Shown one piece after another: positions 1 to 8,950 of a DNA stretch of 64,000 nt; positions within the stretch are counted from its first letter, which is position 1; every line of letters starts with the position of its first letter. The DNA is from an uncultured Lachnospiraceae bacterium (lineage in GTDB: Bacteria > Bacillota > Clostridia > Lachnospirales > Lachnospiraceae). The stretch is from assembly GCA_910587295.1 (NCBI GenBank), contig CAJULP010000096.1:1-64000 (forward strand). The letters are read 5' to 3'. The translations under genes and the position numbers were made by a program. The notes under the pieces were generated by a model that saw only the letters and a program-made list of their open reading frames with translations, was not told the origin of the DNA and made no database searches.

Positions 1-116
1 GATAAGGTAAGGCAGTTATGCAGCAAGCTTTTACAAGTAGGCACCATAAGCAGACAGCATACAATCTGTGAGGTGAGGGATAATGGGTTACTGTTGATTT
101 AGCTTGTTTCAAGCAA

Positions 117-275
117 TCACCCCATTTCCTGACTAACACCTTTTTTAATTGTAAAAACAATATCATTGACCTCTGCATTTTTTATTTTGCTCCCTGAATC
201 ATCAGAAAATAAACATATCAGCAATACACAAGCCAAAAGATAAAAGCAAACAGTTTCAGCAATAAAACGCTTCAC
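117..275 (-). CDS. Small membrane-anchored peptide, possibly a truncated DUF4358-like protein
   Basis: A 52-residue frame starting with GTG, which begins two bases after the stop of the winged-helix gene upstream; an AGGAGAAG box lies just before the start. Residues 4-23 form one hydrophobic segment typical of a signal or membrane anchor, followed by a short polar tail containing NAEVNDIVFTIKK. The tail vaguely resembles the start of DUF4358 lipoproteins, but it stops far too early for that family, so truncation is likely. The neighbouring gene is also a fragment, which fits local decay. Whether it is expressed is unknown. Confidence 0.35.
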   Translation of the reverse strand: MKRFIAETVCFYLLACVLLICLFSDDSGSKIKNAEVNDIVFTIKKGVSQEMG

Positions 276-276
276 C

Positions 277-555
277 TTACTTCTCCTTTAATACGAAAAT
301 ATAGCCCTTCCCATACTCTGTGATGATATAGGCAGGATTGGAAGGATTTTCTTCAATCTTCTCCCTCAGTTTCCTTATATGGACATTCAATGTTCCATCG
401 CCAACATAATCTTCCTGCCATACCTCTTTGAAAAGTTCCTCTTTTTCAACTACTCTGTTCCTGTTTTTTATAAGGTGGAGAAGCAGTTTCTTTTCCATCC
501 TTTTCAACGAAACCGACTTCCCCTTTCTGAAGATTCCATAAATTTTAAAGAACAC
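277..555 (-). pseudogene. Orphan winged-helix DNA-binding domain of an OmpR-type response regulator, receiver domain missing
   Basis: The 92-residue product is almost only a Trans_reg_C (OmpR/PhoB) winged helix: a helix with LLLHLIKNRNRVV, then KEELFKEVW, the recognition-helix region with VHIRKLREKIE, and the closing hairpin ending YGKGYIF. A full regulator would carry about 120 more residues of receiver domain in front, but stop codons lie immediately upstream in this frame and the region is occupied by the divergent promoter of the next gene. The start is GTG. No sensor kinase is nearby. I read it as a remnant, although stand-alone winged-helix regulators exist and it could still bind DNA. 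Confidence 0.6.
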
Positions 556-621
556 GGATTATTTTTCTTTCCCTATCTGTTACAATATAAAAAAGTATTT
601 AAATGGGGAAAGGAACATAGT

Positions 622-1365
622 ATGCAGATGGTTTTACTTATTTTTGGGATTTTGTGTTTGGCATATTTTTTTTGTATAGCATTTTTTGTAGGCCATGGAA
701 CAAATTTCTATTTCATATGGCTTCTTTTGGGATGCGGATCCATTCTTTTATCAATATTGCTAAGGAAAGGGATATGGGAAGAACGTTTTCCAATCTGGTT
801 CCGACGTATGTTTATAATCTTGGTTTGTATAGGTACAGGCCTTTTTCTTTTGGTGGAAGGATTTATTATCAGCGGATTTTCCAAATCGGCGCCAAAGGGG
901 TTGGACTATCTGGTAGTTTTAGGCGCACAGATGAAAACCAGCGGACCATCGAAAGCGCTGCAGTATCGTCTGGATGCCGCAATAGACTATCTTGCGGAAA
1001 ATCCCGGTACCTGCGTCATTGTATCCGGTGGCCAGGGGTCAGATGAGCATATATCGGAAGCCCAGGGGATGTATGATTATCTGGTGTCAAAAGGGATTTC
1101 CGAAACTCGGATCCAGAAAGAAGACCAGTCAAAAAATACATTTCAAAACCTAACATTTTCAGCAGAATATTTGAATAAGGAAACAGATTCGGTAGGCGTG
1201 GTGAGCAATAATTTCCATGTGTTCCGTGCAGTGAAGATTGCTCAAAAAGCGGGGTATCAAAATGTCCATGGCATTGCCGCAAAGGGGGAACCGTTTTTGC
1301 AGCTAAATAATATGATGCGGGAATTTTTGGGCGTGATGAAAGATTTTTTGATGGGGAACATGTAA
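622..1365 (+). CDS. YdcF/DUF218 family membrane protein
   Basis: The 247-residue protein has two to three hydrophobic segments in its first 80 residues and a DUF218 (YdcF-like) domain from about residue 95: LDYLVVLGAQ, then VIVSGGQGSDE, an acidic/serine-containing strand, and SKNTFQNL followed by VGVVSNNFHVFRA. This order is characteristic of the family, whose members are linked to cell-envelope or vancomycin-sensitivity phenotypes, with exact chemistry unsettled. I chose the ATG at 622 because an AAAGGA box lies ahead of it and the hydrophobic N-terminus begins there; the open frame extends upstream but would overlap the divergent gene. It stands alone, divergent from the winged-helix fragment. 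Confidence 0.8.
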   Translation: MQMVLLIFGILCLAYFFCIAFFVGHGTNFYFIWLLLGCGSILLSILLRKGIWEERFPIWFRRMFIILVCIGTGLFLLVEGFIISGFSKSAPKGLDYLVVLGAQMKTSGPSKALQYRLDAAIDYLAENPGTCVIVSGGQGSDEHISEAQGMYDYLVSKGISETRIQKEDQSKNTFQNLTFSAEYLNKETDSVGVVSNNFHVFRAVKIAQKAGYQNVHGIAAKGEPFLQLNNMMREFLGVMKDFLMGNM

Positions 1366-1367
1366 AT

Positions 1368-1535
1368 AAATCATATTTTAGTAGTGAGCTGCCTACAGGC
1401 CGGGGTTTTGCGGATGTTGTATTTTTACCCCTGCCGTCCGTAAACAAACCTGCTCTTGTGGTGGAATTGAAATATGATAAGGATAATAAAAATAAACCAC
1501 ATAGCTGCATCATAGAAAAGGCAGAGAAGCTGTAA
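1368..1535 (+). pseudogene. C-terminal fragment of an AAA-ATPase-like/PD-(D/E)XK family protein
   Basis: Directly behind the DUF218 stop an open frame without a start codon reads SYFSSELPTGRGFADVVF, then LPLP and PALVVELKYDK. The G-x-G-x-A-D ... VVELK pattern is the C-terminal PD-(D/E)XK-like nuclease motif found at the end of AAA-ATPase-like proteins (PF09820/PF08011 type). The rest of the gene is absent and the frame runs out after a few non-homologous residues. A longer member of the same broad family lies at 61841-63562. Fragment status is clear; family assignment is from motif memory only. Confidence 0.6.
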
Positions 1536-1582
1536 GCTATGAGACAGATGGAAAACGATAAAGCAATAGAGGATAATTATCC

Positions 1583-1612
1583 TTGACAAGCATTATCATG
1601 GTAAAGTATAAT
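1583..1612 (+). promoter_or_regulatory. Sigma-A-type promoter of the LacI regulator gene
   Basis: Perfect TTGACA at 1583-1588 and perfect TATAAT at 1607-1612, separated by 18 bases. The candidate operator begins five bases downstream of the -10 box, so a bound repressor would cover the start site. Confidence 0.85.
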
Positions 1613-1616
1613 GAAG

Positions 1617-1636
1617 TTGCTAAAACGAAATAGCAA
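1617..1636 (+). promoter_or_regulatory. LacI-family operator O1 (autoregulatory)
   Basis: The 20-base site TTGCTAAAACGAAATAGCAA is an imperfect palindrome with outer arms TTGCTA/TAGCAA and a central CG, as expected for LacI/GalR operators. A second copy differing at one base lies at 2756-2775. Position over the start site implies negative autoregulation. Confidence 0.75.
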
Positions 1637-1660
1637 CTTACGACAAAGGAATTGGTGTTG

Positions 1661-2701
1661 GTGACAAAAAATAAAGTGCAGATCAAAGAAATTGCCGAAC
1701 GCCTTGGGCTTTCGCCCGGAACGGTCTCCATAGTATTAAACGGCCGCGGCGATAAAATGCGTATTTCGAAAGAAACACAAAAAAGGGTAAAGGAAGTTGC
1801 ACAGGAAATGGACTACCAGCCCAATATTTATGCCAGAAGGCTCAGGAAATCAGGCTCAGAAGCAGCCAGCCGGGTGATTGCGGTACTATGGAACTCCGGG
1901 TATGATGACGAGATCATGGGAAGCTTTTTCAGAGGGCTGCAGAATCTGGTCAAAGAGAGCGGGGAGCATGTGGAGTTTTATGTCCAGATGTTTGCTTACG
2001 GGATGCTTTCCGAGTGTGAACGGATCATGACACCTGAAAGGTTCAGCGGCATCATCATAAGCGGTATCTCCGATGCCGATTCGGAATTTTTAAACAGCCG
2101 CAGTTTTGACGTGCCTATCGTATGCGCTTTTAGGAATGAAAAGCAGTATCACTGTGTTTATATCAATGATTATGGGATCGGGGCCAACGCAGCGTCGTTA
2201 TTTGCGCAAAGAGGCCATAAAACGGCAGGGCTGATCGGAAGCAACCAGAAAGGACCCAACTCTGTTTTGCGGGAAATGGGTTTTGTGGATAAGTGTGGGG
2301 AGCTTGGCATGACCGTGAAGGAGGAATGGGTCAGGGAGGAAGCTGGCAGAGACTATCATTCCGGATATATTGCCATGGACGAGGTATTAAAGTGCAAGAG
2401 CCGCCCCACGGCAATGTTTGTAAATGTTCCCGACCAGGCGATTGGGGCAACGGTTGCCTGTAGGAATAACGGGCTGAAATTTAAAGAAGATATTGAACTG
2501 TTAGCAGTAGGCAGTAAGAAAGCGTTTGAATATTTTTCACCAGCGATCAGCACGGTTGGGATATCCACGGAACTGATTGCGAAAAATACGCTGGAACTTC
2601 TGTTTCTGGCGGGAAATAAAGAAAACGCAAAAACTATGAGCCGTGTGCTGGATGCGGAGTACACATTTGGGGATACGTGCGGCGGGTTTGGAACTAATTA
2701 G
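1661..2701 (+). CDS. LacI family transcriptional regulator
   Basis: The 346-residue product has the classic N-terminal HTH and hinge: VQIKEIAERLGLSPGTVS, SKETQKRV, and YQPNIYARRLRK, followed by a periplasmic-binding-protein-like effector domain from about residue 70 to the end. Several start codons stand in a row (TTG 1652, GTG 1655, TTG 1658, GTG 1661); GTG 1661 has an AAAGGA box at the best distance (10 bases) and gives the usual short leader. It is the first gene of a catabolic locus with an MFS carrier, an ABC importer and two serine hydrolases. Two matching operators indicate that it controls both itself and the downstream operon. The effector is not predictable; a carbohydrate or conjugate delivered by these transporters is the natural guess. 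Confidence 0.9.
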   Translation: MTKNKVQIKEIAERLGLSPGTVSIVLNGRGDKMRISKETQKRVKEVAQEMDYQPNIYARRLRKSGSEAASRVIAVLWNSGYDDEIMGSFFRGLQNLVKESGEHVEFYVQMFAYGMLSECERIMTPERFSGIIISGISDADSEFLNSRSFDVPIVCAFRNEKQYHCVYINDYGIGANAASLFAQRGHKTAGLIGSNQKGPNSVLREMGFVDKCGELGMTVKEEWVREEAGRDYHSGYIAMDEVLKCKSRPTAMFVNVPDQAIGATVACRNNGLKFKEDIELLAVGSKKAFEYFSPAISTVGISTELIAKNTLELLFLAGNKENAKTMSRVLDAEYTFGDTCGGFGTN

Positions 2702-2711
2702 ATGCGATAGG

Positions 2712-2746
2712 ATTAAAATTCTCTTGGGCAGCAGGAGGATTTTAAT
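2712..2746 (+). terminator. Stem-loop between lacI-type gene and MFS gene (possible terminator)
   Basis: ATTAAAATTCTC (2712-2723) can pair over 12 bases with GAGGATTTTAAT (2735-2746), one G-U pair, 11-base loop. It lacks a long U run, so it may be a weak terminator that separates the regulator transcript from the operon promoter. Confidence 0.4.
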
Positions 2747-2755
2747 TTCCACATT

Positions 2756-2775
2756 TTGCTAAAACGAAATTGCAA
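2756..2775 (+). promoter_or_regulatory. LacI-family operator O2 before the transport operon
   Basis: TTGCTAAAACGAAATTGCAA matches O1 at 1617-1636 in 19 of 20 positions. It lies 30 bases before the MFS start, well placed to block transcription of the transport and hydrolase operon. Confidence 0.75.
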
Positions 2776-2805
2776 TAAAGAGAGCAGGAAAGCGGGGTGA
2801 AAAGT

Positions 2806-4002
2806 ATGGATGATCAAAAATTATTTAATCGTAGTTACATTTTGTTATCCTTATCCGGATTAATCGTATCCTTCGGTTACAGCATGATCGCCCCACTGAT
2901 CAGTCCGTATGGTGTATCCCTGGGGGCAGGACTTGCCACAGCCGGTGCATTGGCGGGGATTTACTCTATTGCGGCATTGGTGATCCGGCCTTTTGGCGGC
3001 TTTATAACCGATGCTTTTGATAAGCGTATGATATGTATTGTGTCAACTTCAATGATCTGTATTGCAATGCTTGGCTATTCGTTTGCATCTGGCATGGTGT
3101 CCATGTTTGGGGTAAGGGTGCTGCATGGGATTGCATTTGGGATCAACGGAACGGTCAATATCGCAATCCTGTATGACTATGTGCCGAAGCAGCGTCTGGC
3201 TGAGGGAATTGGTTATTACAGTCTCGGACAGGTGGTCTCCCAGGTCTGCGGTCCGGCGCTTGGGATCAGCCTGAAAGACCGGTTTGGGTATCAGAAATTA
3301 TTTTTGGGCATTTCCATAATGACGGTACTTGCGGTATGCCTGCTTTTCATGACGGAAAAAAAAGAGGCAGCGTTAAACAGGGAAAGGGTCCACATCTCCT
3401 TTCATAAACTGATATCGGTTCCCTGTATCGTCTATGCGCTGATAGGCGGCCTTTTTTCTCTGGAAAACGGCATAGTCAATTCTTTTCTGCTTCTTTTGGC
3501 AAAGGAAAGGGGGATTAGCGGGATATCTTTGTTTTTTACGTTTAATGCGGCAGTGCTGTTTGTCATCCGGATGTCCGTTGGGAAAATAATCGACCGGCAC
3601 AGCCTGACTTTGATCGTCAATGTTTCCCTGATAACGAGTATTGCGGCAATGGCGGCCATAGGAGCCGGACAGTGTCTGTGGGTAATGCTGGCTGCCGCTG
3701 TTTTAAAAGCGGTGGGCCAGGGAGGCGGCCAGATTTCTTTACAGAGCGCTTGTATGAAGAAGGTGGATGCCCTAAGCGTTGGGGTTGCCACCAGTACATT
3801 TTATATCGGGGCGGATTTAGGTCAGGGTTTAGGGCCGATCATTTGTGGGGAGATTTCGGACAGATTTGGTTATAAGGTAATGTTTTACTGTGTGGCAGTG
3901 ATGATCTTCGCAGCGATGGCCGGATTTAATTTCTACCAGAAAAGAACCTTGGGAAGGGGGGAGGATGACGTCATATCAGGGATAAACGAAGAAGTTTTAT
4001 AG
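2806..4002 (+). CDS. Major facilitator superfamily transporter
   Basis: A 398-residue polytopic membrane protein with about twelve hydrophobic segments. The cytoplasmic loop after the second helix reads FGGFITDAFDKRM, an MFS signature (G-x-x-x-D-x-x-x-x-R), and the second half contains the equivalent GKIIDRH. The family moves small solutes by proton symport or antiport. Start choice: ATG 2806 is preceded by GGGGTGA at good distance; GTG 2797 is an alternative. It sits between operator O2 and the ABC binding protein, so its substrate is probably the same or a breakdown product. Influx and efflux cannot be told apart from sequence. Confidence 0.85.
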   Translation: MDDQKLFNRSYILLSLSGLIVSFGYSMIAPLISPYGVSLGAGLATAGALAGIYSIAALVIRPFGGFITDAFDKRMICIVSTSMICIAMLGYSFASGMVSMFGVRVLHGIAFGINGTVNIAILYDYVPKQRLAEGIGYYSLGQVVSQVCGPALGISLKDRFGYQKLFLGISIMTVLAVCLLFMTEKKEAALNRERVHISFHKLISVPCIVYALIGGLFSLENGIVNSFLLLLAKERGISGISLFFTFNAAVLFVIRMSVGKIIDRHSLTLIVNVSLITSIAAMAAIGAGQCLWVMLAAAVLKAVGQGGGQISLQSACMKKVDALSVGVATSTFYIGADLGQGLGPIICGEISDRFGYKVMFYCVAVMIFAAMAGFNFYQKRTLGRGEDDVISGINEEVL

Positions 4003-4040
4003 ACATTCGTGTGTAGAGTTTCAAGGAGGGAAGAGAGAAA

Positions 4041-5624
4041 ATGAAAAAAAATATGATATGTAAGAAGATTGCAAGTGTGATACTTGCCGGGGCCATTGTT
4101 CTTTGCGCAACGGCATGCGGAACGGGGGCTGCCGAGGGCACACCGGCTGATGAGGGAGCGGCAAAGCAGGAGCAAGGACAGGCATCGGAGGAAAAGGAGG
4201 AAAAAGAAGAGAAGGGGCAGGCACCCGGGGAAATCGAGAAGATCGTGGTACCCTATATGCTTACCATGAATGCTGCCGAGGAAAGGGATAAGGTCCAGGA
4301 TGCCATTAATGAAATGACGAAGGAAAAGCTTGGGGTGGAAGTGGAACTTTTGTGCATAGATTTTGCAAGCTGGTCGGATCAGCTTAACCTTCTTTTGACG
4401 GATGGCGGGGTGGATCTGTTTAACTGCTGTTTTATGTCGCCGATGTCATCCTATGCGGACAGCGGGGCTGTGGCGGAACTGGACGGGCTTTTGGATGAAT
4501 ATGGGCAGGGTATCAAAGACTGCCTTGGGGATTATATAGAAAGCGGCAGGGTTGGCGGCAGCATATATGGGCTTCCTAAAGTTGACGCATACAGCAACAG
4601 GCCCTGTGTGGTGATGGACGCTGAAATCTGTGATGAACTTGGCATCACGCCGGACGATATCCATAATTTTTCTGACCTTACAAATGTAGCCCTTAAGGTA
4701 AAAGAGGCTTATCCGGAGCTTGCTATTTTTCCTACCGGAACAAACGGGGATTTCTTAGGGCCTATTGGGTTTGACCCTTTGGGAACAGGTGGTAATAATA
4801 TATTTGGCGGCCTGATTCTTGCAGACAATAATCTTAAGGTGGTAAATGTGTTTGAGACCGAGCAGTTTGAGGAGATGATCAGCTATACAAATGAATGGAT
4901 GGAAAGGGGGTTGTTTGTAAACGATCCCATGAACTCCCAGGACGGCGCGGTGGCGTATCTTTCCAATAAACAATCCTTCTGCTATCTGGGAGGCGGTTTT
5001 GACCCGGCAGTGGCGGCGCAGGTACAGGAAAATAACTGTGGAATGAGGCTTTACGGGGCTGAGCTTGCATCAGTCAACTATGCAACTACGGACTCCGTGT
5101 CAGGAATGATGTGGTGTATCTCTTCTTTAAGTGAGCACAAAGAAGCCGCAATGAAGTTTTTAAATGCGCTGTACACGGATGCGGATCTGGCAAACCTTGT
5201 ATGCAGCGGTATGGAAGGCGTGCATTATGTGAAAAATGATGACGGCACGGTCAATTTTGCGGAAGGGCTTGATGCGTTTACTACCGGATGGCCTTCCGGG
5301 ATGGGAACGTTTTGGCCTAACATTACCATCACTTATCCATGGGAGCCAAATAAAAGCGATTATTATGAGAGCTGGATTGCGTCTAACGAAAATGCCACGC
5401 TTTCGCCGGCAATGGGATTTACTTTTGATCCCAGCAATGTAACGGATGAGATCACGGCATGTACGAATGTGGTTTCCCAGTATTATAATACCATCGTGCT
5501 TGGGCTGGACGATACGCAGACGCTGCTTTCACAGTTCCGCAAAGAGCTTCATGATGTGGGGATAGATGCCATTATAGAGGAAAAGCAGGCACAGCTTGAC
5601 GCATGGGCAGCAAACAAACAGTAA
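4041..5624 (+). CDS. ABC transporter extracellular solute-binding lipoprotein (Lpl/Ytc sugar type)
   Basis: 527 residues. An N-terminal signal peptide ends in a lipobox, LCATAC, so the mature protein is anchored to lipid through Cys26. A Glu/Lys-rich linker follows and then a large family-1-type solute-binding fold with DLFNCCFMSP and EAYPELAIFPTG-like segments. Strong AAGGAGGG box before the ATG. It is followed by two permeases of the LplB/LplC type and no ATPase; such importers usually share a common MsmX-like ATPase encoded elsewhere. Binding proteins of this size and type often take oligosaccharides. Expected to be repressed by the LacI regulator upstream. Confidence 0.88.
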   Translation: MKKNMICKKIASVILAGAIVLCATACGTGAAEGTPADEGAAKQEQGQASEEKEEKEEKGQAPGEIEKIVVPYMLTMNAAEERDKVQDAINEMTKEKLGVEVELLCIDFASWSDQLNLLLTDGGVDLFNCCFMSPMSSYADSGAVAELDGLLDEYGQGIKDCLGDYIESGRVGGSIYGLPKVDAYSNRPCVVMDAEICDELGITPDDIHNFSDLTNVALKVKEAYPELAIFPTGTNGDFLGPIGFDPLGTGGNNIFGGLILADNNLKVVNVFETEQFEEMISYTNEWMERGLFVNDPMNSQDGAVAYLSNKQSFCYLGGGFDPAVAAQVQENNCGMRLYGAELASVNYATTDSVSGMMWCISSLSEHKEAAMKFLNALYTDADLANLVCSGMEGVHYVKNDDGTVNFAEGLDAFTTGWPSGMGTFWPNITITYPWEPNKSDYYESWIASNENATLSPAMGFTFDPSNVTDEITACTNVVSQYYNTIVLGLDDTQTLLSQFRKELHDVGIDAIIEEKQAQLDAWAANKQ

Positions 5625-5652
5625 CACGGTAATTGGGGGAGGCAAAGGGTAG

Positions 5653-6558
5653 ATGAGGAAGCTGAAAAGGTTCATACCGTTTTATATTATGATGATACCG
5701 GGGTTAACGTATCTGTTTATCAATAATTACATCCCGCTCACGGGTTTGCAGCTTGCTTTTAAGAAGTTTAAATATAATGAAGGGATATTTAACAGCCCGT
5801 GGGTGGGTATGAAAAATTTTTCTTTCCTGTTTAAGACAAATGATGCGTGGGTCTTATTCCGTAACACATTGGGATACAATCTGCTGTTTTTGGTGATCAA
5901 CACAGTCCTTGCCATAGCGGTAGCCATATTGCTGAATGAAGTGCGCTCGGCGTTTGTAAGGAAGATGTCTCAAACGGTAGTATTGATTCCGTTCCTTCTG
6001 TCCTATGTGGTCATAAGCTATATCGTTTATGCGTTGCTTGGGCAGTCTGGGGGCATGGTAAATAACAGTATTTTAAAGCCGCTTGGCATGGAACCGGTCT
6101 CCTGGTATACCAAGCCGAAATATTGGCCTTTGATTCTTACGCTGGTACAGGCTTGGAAGGCCTTTGGATATAATTCCATCATTTATTATGCAACGATCAT
6201 CGGGTTTGACAAGTCGCTGTACGAAGCGGCGGCAGTGGATGGCGCCGGGGTATGGAAACGAATCTGGTTTATCACCATGCCCATGCTTAAGGCAACAGTC
6301 ATCACCCTGACCCTTATGTCCATTGGAAGGATGTTTTATTCCGATTTTGGGCTGTTTTATCAGGTTCCCATGAATTCCGGAATGTTGCAAAAAGCAACGA
6401 CCACCATTGATACCTATGTTTACAGGGGGCTTATGGAGAGCAATGATATCGGCAGGGCAGCGGCGGCGGGGTTTTTACAGTCGATCCTGGGATTTGTGAC
6501 GGTGCTTACGGCAAATACGGTTGTGAGGAAGATTGAATCAGAAAACGCATTGTTTTAA
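5653..6558 (+). CDS. ABC transporter permease, LplB type
   Basis: 301 residues with six hydrophobic helices. The ATPase-contact loop (EAA loop) is visible as YEAAAVDGAGVWKRIWFIT, the LplB version of EAAxxDGA-x-x-x-x-F-x-x-I-x-L-P. It forms the inner-membrane channel together with the next gene. It follows the binding protein by 28 bases and precedes the second permease by 19. No ATPase gene is in the operon. Confidence 0.9.
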   Translation: MRKLKRFIPFYIMMIPGLTYLFINNYIPLTGLQLAFKKFKYNEGIFNSPWVGMKNFSFLFKTNDAWVLFRNTLGYNLLFLVINTVLAIAVAILLNEVRSAFVRKMSQTVVLIPFLLSYVVISYIVYALLGQSGGMVNNSILKPLGMEPVSWYTKPKYWPLILTLVQAWKAFGYNSIIYYATIIGFDKSLYEAAAVDGAGVWKRIWFITMPMLKATVITLTLMSIGRMFYSDFGLFYQVPMNSGMLQKATTTIDTYVYRGLMESNDIGRAAAAGFLQSILGFVTVLTANTVVRKIESENALF

Positions 6559-6577
6559 ACACAGGAGGGGTGGTCTT

Positions 6578-7468
6578 ATGAATATGAAATCGGAAAGGGG
6601 ATTTTCCAATGGGGCAGCCGTAATCATGGTGCTTTTGGCTTTTATCTGCATTTTCCCCGTGCTGCTTTTGTTTATGTCGTCCATTACGTCCGAAGCCTCT
6701 TTGTTAAAAAACGGGTATTCCGTTTTCCCTGAGGAGTTCGGGTTTGATGCCTACCGCTATCTTTGGATGAGCAGGGAAAAGATACTACGGGCGTACGGCA
6801 TGACCATTGCGCAGACATCGGTGGGAACTTCGCTAAGCGTGGTGGTGACGACGCTTTTGGCGTACCCGCTCTCAAGAAAGGATCTGCCGGGCAGGAATGT
6901 GATTGCGTTCTATATCTTTTTTACCATGCTGTTCAGTGGAGGAATGATTCCTTCCTATATGATGTGGACGCAGATGTTCCACATTAAGGACACATTTTTT
7001 GCTTTGATCTTCCCGTCACTTTTTTTAAGCGGGTTTGCTGTCATTATGATGAGGACTTATTTTAGTACGAATATACCGGACAATGTGCTGGAAGCCGCAA
7101 AGATCGACGGGGCATCCGAGGTGAAGATTCTGCTTCGCATCGTACTTCCCATGTCGAAACCAATCCTATCCACGGTAGGGCTCATGACAGCCCTTGCCTA
7201 TTGGAATGACTGGATGAACGGACTTTATTATCTGACAAAGCGGACGGATCTTTATACCATACAGAATTTATTAAACAGGCTGATCACCAGTGCGGATTTT
7301 TTGAGCAATAACCAGGCCAACAGCCTGCTTGCGGCGAATATACAGGTTCCAAGCGTAGGGGTAAGGATGGCGGTGGCGGTGATAGCGATCCTGCCGATTT
7401 TAGTCATATATCCCTTTTTCCAGAAGGGATTTGTGAAAGGCATCGTGATCGGAGGGGTGAAAGGATGA
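6578..7468 (+). CDS. ABC transporter permease, LplC/YtcP type
   Basis: 296 residues, six predicted membrane helices, with the coupling motif LEAAKIDGASEVKILLRIV followed by LPMSKP. I placed the start at ATG 6578, behind a GGAGGGG box; the frame is open further upstream but that part overlaps the previous gene. The C-terminal GFVKGIVIGGVKG ending is typical for this permease type. Its stop overlaps the start of the first serine hydrolase by four bases (ATGA), indicating translational coupling. Confidence 0.9.
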   Translation: MNMKSERGFSNGAAVIMVLLAFICIFPVLLLFMSSITSEASLLKNGYSVFPEEFGFDAYRYLWMSREKILRAYGMTIAQTSVGTSLSVVVTTLLAYPLSRKDLPGRNVIAFYIFFTMLFSGGMIPSYMMWTQMFHIKDTFFALIFPSLFLSGFAVIMMRTYFSTNIPDNVLEAAKIDGASEVKILLRIVLPMSKPILSTVGLMTALAYWNDWMNGLYYLTKRTDLYTIQNLLNRLITSADFLSNNQANSLLAANIQVPSVGVRMAVAVIAILPILVIYPFFQKGFVKGIVIGGVKG

Positions 7469-8937
7469 ACATGGTACAGGAAATAATAGTTGGAAGCCCG
7501 GAAGCTTCCGGTATAGCTTCCCGGAATATAGCAAATTATTTGAACAGGCTGCGGGAAATGGATTACGATCTCCATAGTTTCCAGATATATAGGGACGGGA
7601 GAAAGGTGTTTGGGGAGGCGGCAAGCCCTTATACGCTTGAGAGTCCTCACAGGTTATTGTCTGCGGCGAAAGGCATCATAGGGGCGTTGGTTCTTTTTGC
7701 CATTGATGAAGGGAAACTTTCTTTTGAAAGTCATATCGTTGATTATTTTGAGGACAAGCTTCCGAAGGATTTGGATGAGCGTTTTAAAAGGATCACGGTC
7801 TATGATCTGATGACCATGCAGTGCGGGCAGGAGTCGGATGCGGCGTTTATCCGTTTCCTGGAAAACCCGGAGGATGATCTTTGCGCCGGATTCTTTAGGA
7901 CGCCTATGGACTGTGAGCCGGGAAAACGCTTTTATTACAATAATGCGGTGCCGCATCTTTTATTTTTCCTTGTGGAAAGATCCACCGGGAAGGATATTAA
8001 AACCTATATGGATGAAAAACTGTGCAGACCCTTAGGGATCAGGATTGAAGCACAGTATAATGCTGTGGGAGTATATGACCCGGTGACAACGGTTTTGTCT
8101 GCTGAGGACTTTTTAAAATTGAGTTTGTGGTACCTGCAAAAAGGCAGGTGGGGCGGCAGATGGCTGATTGATCCGAAGCTGGTTGAAATGGCTTGTACCA
8201 GGCAGGTATGGACCGGGGAATCCCGTCCGGGTTATCATAACGGGAAGGGATATTGTATGCAGTTATGGAAAAACGCTTTCGGCGGATGCCGCATGGACGG
8301 GGGCGGCGGCCAGATTGCATTGATATTGCCCGAGGAAAATATGACGGCCGTTATCATGGGAAATGAGTCCAGGGCGGAGCAGGCGATCCAACTGTTTTAC
8401 GATGAGATTTTCTCCAAAATGTCCGGCAGGCCCTTAGAGGAAGACCCGGAAGGGGCAGGGATGCTGGCAAAAGCGGCAGCAGACATGAGCAGGGCGCCTT
8501 ATGGCGTAACGCCTCATGGGAACAAGGAGAGTGATTTTAGCGGGAAGACAGTTTGCTTTGCCGAAAATAAGTGGGGGATCGGGCAGATCAGGTTTTCTTT
8601 TGGCGGGCCAGAGACTTCGGTTCATGTGCAGGCCGGGGGAATATGGCGGGAATATCAGATCGGGCTTGGCGGAAAGTGGAAAAAGAGCGGCTGTCCGTTT
8701 ATCCTTCCGCCGGATACCAGTATCCAGAACCGGATCTATGGGCCGGACCCTATGGAGTGTTTCTTATCCGGGGGATGGAGTGGAAACAGGTTCGTAGTGG
8801 TCTGCAAGAGCGCTGCCTCCATGGGAGAATATAAGTTTGTTTTCCTGTTTGAGGAAAACGGGCTTAAGGTGCAGATACCAAACGGGATAAGCGCCGGTAT
8901 GAAACAGGATATGGGAATGTCGTATTTAGAGTCATGA
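7465..8937 (+). CDS. Serine hydrolase, class C beta-lactamase/esterase family (first of tandem pair)
   Basis: 490 residues. The beta-lactamase-like fold shows the nucleophile motif S66-A-A-K69 (in LLSAAKGIIG), the second motif around Tyr158 (RFYYNNA), and a Gly-rich third motif MDGGGGQ in place of the usual H/K-x-G. No signal peptide or membrane helix is present, so it should act in the cytoplasm, unlike secreted beta-lactamases or penicillin-binding proteins. A C-terminal domain of about 150 residues follows. Start overlaps the permease stop (ATGA). Coupling to an importer suggests cleavage of an ester, amide or lactone in the imported compound. An antibiotic-resistance role is unlikely. Confidence 0.82.
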   Translation: MNMVQEIIVGSPEASGIASRNIANYLNRLREMDYDLHSFQIYRDGRKVFGEAASPYTLESPHRLLSAAKGIIGALVLFAIDEGKLSFESHIVDYFEDKLPKDLDERFKRITVYDLMTMQCGQESDAAFIRFLENPEDDLCAGFFRTPMDCEPGKRFYYNNAVPHLLFFLVERSTGKDIKTYMDEKLCRPLGIRIEAQYNAVGVYDPVTTVLSAEDFLKLSLWYLQKGRWGGRWLIDPKLVEMACTRQVWTGESRPGYHNGKGYCMQLWKNAFGGCRMDGGGGQIALILPEENMTAVIMGNESRAEQAIQLFYDEIFSKMSGRPLEEDPEGAGMLAKAAADMSRAPYGVTPHGNKESDFSGKTVCFAENKWGIGQIRFSFGGPETSVHVQAGGIWREYQIGLGGKWKKSGCPFILPPDTSIQNRIYGPDPMECFLSGGWSGNRFVVVCKSAASMGEYKFVFLFEENGLKVQIPNGISAGMKQDMGMSYLES

Positions 8938-8950
8938 GTGGGGAGAGATT

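Noticed and set aside
1016..1513. Long minus-strand open frame opposite the DUF218 gene end and the ATPase fragment
   Set aside because: It is antisense to better-supported frames, has no family features and no ribosome binding site.
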